This document shows, in pieces, positions 12,534 to 13,782 of a DNA stretch of 13,782 nucleotides (the first letter of the stretch is position 1; each line of letters starts with the position of its first letter). Origin of the DNA: LC029 sp036676475 (GTDB lineage: Bacteria; Bacillota; Bacilli; Aneurinibacillales; RAOX-1); the NCBI GenBank assembly GCA_036676475.1, contig JAKFCU010000002.1, forward strand, positions 1-13,782, given 5' to 3'. The notes under the pieces were generated by a model. It was not told the origin of the DNA. It saw only the letters and a program-made list of their open reading frames with translations, and did not search any database. Both the position numbers and the translations under genes were made by a program.

Positions 12534-13502
12534 ATGAAAGCGATCGTATACGAGCGTTATGGGCCGCCGAATGTACTGCAGCTGCAGGAGGTCGCTAAGC
12601 CGGTACCGAAGGACGATGAGATATTGATTAAGGTCTTTGCTGCAACCGCCGCAGCGGGGGATTGGCGCTTACGCAAGGCAGATCCTTTCCTGGTGCGGCT
12701 GTTCAACGGTCTGTGGAGACCGAGACGAATCAGGATTCTCGGATTCGAACTGGCGGGCGTGGTAGAATCGACGGGCAGCGGCGTTACTCGATTCAAGCCG
12801 GGGGATGCCGTCTATGCCGCCTGCGGAATCGGCTTTGGCGCGTATGCCGAATACAAATGTCTGCCCGAGAACGGCGGTGTCGCGCTCAAGCCGGCGAACA
12901 TGACGTTCGAGGAGGCGGCCGCAGTTCCGGTCGGCGCCTATACTGCCTTGCAATTTCTCCGGAAGGGCAACATCCAGCGCGGCAGTCGCGTGCTCGTCTA
13001 TGGCGCTTCCGGTAGCGTCGGGACGTATGCAGTGCAGCTCGCCAAGCATTTCGGCGCGGAAGTGACCGGAGTATGCAGCACCTCGAATGTGGAATTGGTG
13101 AGATCGCTGGGCGCCGACCGAGTCATCGATTATACGAAAGAGAAGTTCGCGGATGACGGTCCGGCCTACGATATCATTTTTGATACGGTCGGGAAGAGTC
13201 CATTCAAGGCTTGCGTCAAGCGTCTGACACCGTACGGCTTCTACCTGCGAGCGGTCTATATGAGCCCTCTGCCGATCGTTCGCGGGTTATGGATCAACTT
13301 GACGAGCGGCAAGAAGGTGATCGGCGGAACAACGAAGGAAAACGCGGAAGACTTGACGTATCTTAAGGAGCTGATCGAGGCCGGCAATCTGCGTTCGGTC
13401 ATCGACCGCCGTTATCCGCTGGAGCAAGCGGCGGAGGCCCACCGTTATGTGGAGCAGGGACATAAGAAAGGCAACGTGGTTTTAACCATTCGGCAAGGTT
13501 GA
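12534..13502 (+). CDS. Zinc-free medium-chain dehydrogenase/reductase (quinone oxidoreductase-like)
   Basis: A 322-aa NAD(P)H-dependent oxidoreductase of the MDR superfamily. The N-terminal GroES-like domain starts MKAIVYERYGPPNVLQLQEV and includes GDWRLRKADP (42-51) and ILGFELAGVVESTG. The Rossmann domain has the dinucleotide loop YGASGSVGTYAVQLAK (156-171). The C-terminal helix region includes IDRRYPLEQAAEAHRYVEQG. There is no catalytic-zinc Cys/His pair and no four-Cys structural zinc lobe, so it belongs with the quinone oxidoreductase/enoyl-reductase-like members that reduce quinones or activated alkenes. ATG 12534 is preferred over ATG 12519 because GGAGGAGG (12521-12528) then serves as the ribosome binding site. 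By inspection it is far GC-richer than everything else in the window, with CGN arginines throughout. Exact substrate unknown. Confidence 0.88.
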   Translation: MKAIVYERYGPPNVLQLQEVAKPVPKDDEILIKVFAATAAAGDWRLRKADPFLVRLFNGLWRPRRIRILGFELAGVVESTGSGVTRFKPGDAVYAACGIGFGAYAEYKCLPENGGVALKPANMTFEEAAAVPVGAYTALQFLRKGNIQRGSRVLVYGASGSVGTYAVQLAKHFGAEVTGVCSTSNVELVRSLGADRVIDYTKEKFADDGPAYDIIFDTVGKSPFKACVKRLTPYGFYLRAVYMSPLPIVRGLWINLTSGKKVIGGTTKENAEDLTYLKELIEAGNLRSVIDRRYPLEQAAEAHRYVEQGHKKGNVVLTIRQG

Positions 13503-13525
13503 TATGATGCGATAGGGAGAAGCGA

Positions 13526-13561
13526 ACCCAAACATTCTGCAGATGGTTGGGTGCCTTTTTT
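13526..13561 (+). terminator. Intrinsic terminator of the MDR gene
   Basis: ACCCAA (13526-13531) pairs with TTGGGT (13547-13552), with CAT/ATG extending the stem inward past a single A/G mismatch. GCC and TTTTTT (13556-13561) follow. It lies 23 bases after the MDR stop codon. Confidence 0.75.
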
Positions 13562-13653
13562 ATTATTGAAAAGTATCATGATAGTATCGAAATACGAAGC
13601 AGCAAGCATACAACAATTAAATACGTACCGAAAGACCAAGGCCCCTCGTGCTT

Positions 13654-13782
13654 TCAGCTAAAGGGCAGCATTCCTGTAATGGAGAAATATGAACTTTGAA
13701 CATAAAAAAGCCCCTTGGTATCATAAGTTATGTCCTGCGCTTGGCGGCAAAAAGGACAACTCAACATATCGGGAGGCTGCAA
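13654..13782 (-). other. Possible partial open frame at the right edge
   Basis: On the minus strand the frame is open from the window edge to a TGA at 13654-13656. It reads MLSCPFCRQAQDITYDTKGL, then FYVQSSYFSITGMLPFS, with one CxxC. No ribosome binding site precedes its internal ATG. It could be the end of a small zinc-ribbon protein or chance. On the plus strand, GGGAGG at 13771-13776 could serve a gene starting just beyond the window. Confidence 0.2.

Noticed and set aside
12662..13049. Overlapping frames on both strands inside the MDR gene
   Set aside because: High-GC shadow frames with low-complexity Arg/Ala-rich translations, not protein families.
13634..13720. ACCAAGG/CCTTGGT inverted repeat at the right edge
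   Set aside because: Only 7 bp with a loop of about 70 bases; not distinguishable from chance.

Overview
The window looks like Bacillales DNA, most plausibly Paenibacillus or a close relative. The reasons are strong GGAGG-type ribosome binding sites, frequent TTG/GTG starts, an orphan soluble PAS histidine kinase of the sporulation-kinase type, an AAG-type 3-methyladenine glycosylase, and AT-rich genes beside a clearly GC-richer one. This is inferred from style and gene content; there is no rRNA or other marker.

Layout. (1) 1-240, minus: N-terminal part of an IS110-family transposase, cut by a stop at the window edge. (2) 374-700: small unknown gene split by an in-frame TAG. (3) 822-1412: intact alkyladenine DNA glycosylase. 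(4) 1490-2774: a tnpB-only IS200/IS605-type element with a TTGAT at its left boundary, end hairpins and a full-length TnpB. (5) 2915-3973: PAS histidine kinase. (6) 3974-4427: a gene graveyard in which an N-terminal glyoxalase/VOC fragment abuts a C-terminal alpha/beta-hydrolase fragment. (7) 4934-8716: an intact four-gene cluster ending in a strong terminator. It encodes an acyl-CoA-dehydrogenase-fold flavoprotein lacking the usual catalytic Glu, a cytoplasmic PhnD-like binding protein, a core MetE-like zinc methyltransferase, and an OsmC-like protein lacking both cysteines. (8) 8999-9400, minus: remnant of a McrB-like AAA+ ATPase, followed by a strongly structured RNA-like segment at about 9480-9690 that resembles group II intron domain I. 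(9) 10093-10896: fumarylacetoacetase-family hydrolase. (10) 10894-11439: two related repeat units flanking a decayed small gene. (11) 11478-11672: small zinc-ribbon protein. (12) 11794-12252, minus: two-motif beta/gamma-crystallin. (13) 12534-13499: GC-rich zinc-free MDR oxidoreductase, followed by a terminator.

The coherent system is region 7. The genes lie on one strand, three with short spacing or overlap. Arginine is written almost entirely as AGA/AGG in the first gene, unlike the MDR gene, which hints at acquisition. The combination suggests intracellular handling of a small sulfur-, selenium- or phosphonate-type compound: a flavin oxidation or C-S/C-N cleavage step, a soluble binding protein, thiol alkyl transfer by the MetE-like enzyme, and a non-peroxidase OsmC fold. 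The substrate is not known and that reading is inference. A hairpin at 6981-7017 separates genes 2 and 3 and may tune expression of the second half. A 15-bp palindrome at 4875-4889 lies 44 bases upstream of the first start codon and could be the operator.

Much of the rest shows erosion: an IS fragment, an internal stop, gene fragments, a frameshift, and a gene whose start codon seems to have become ATA. This fits a plastic accessory region.
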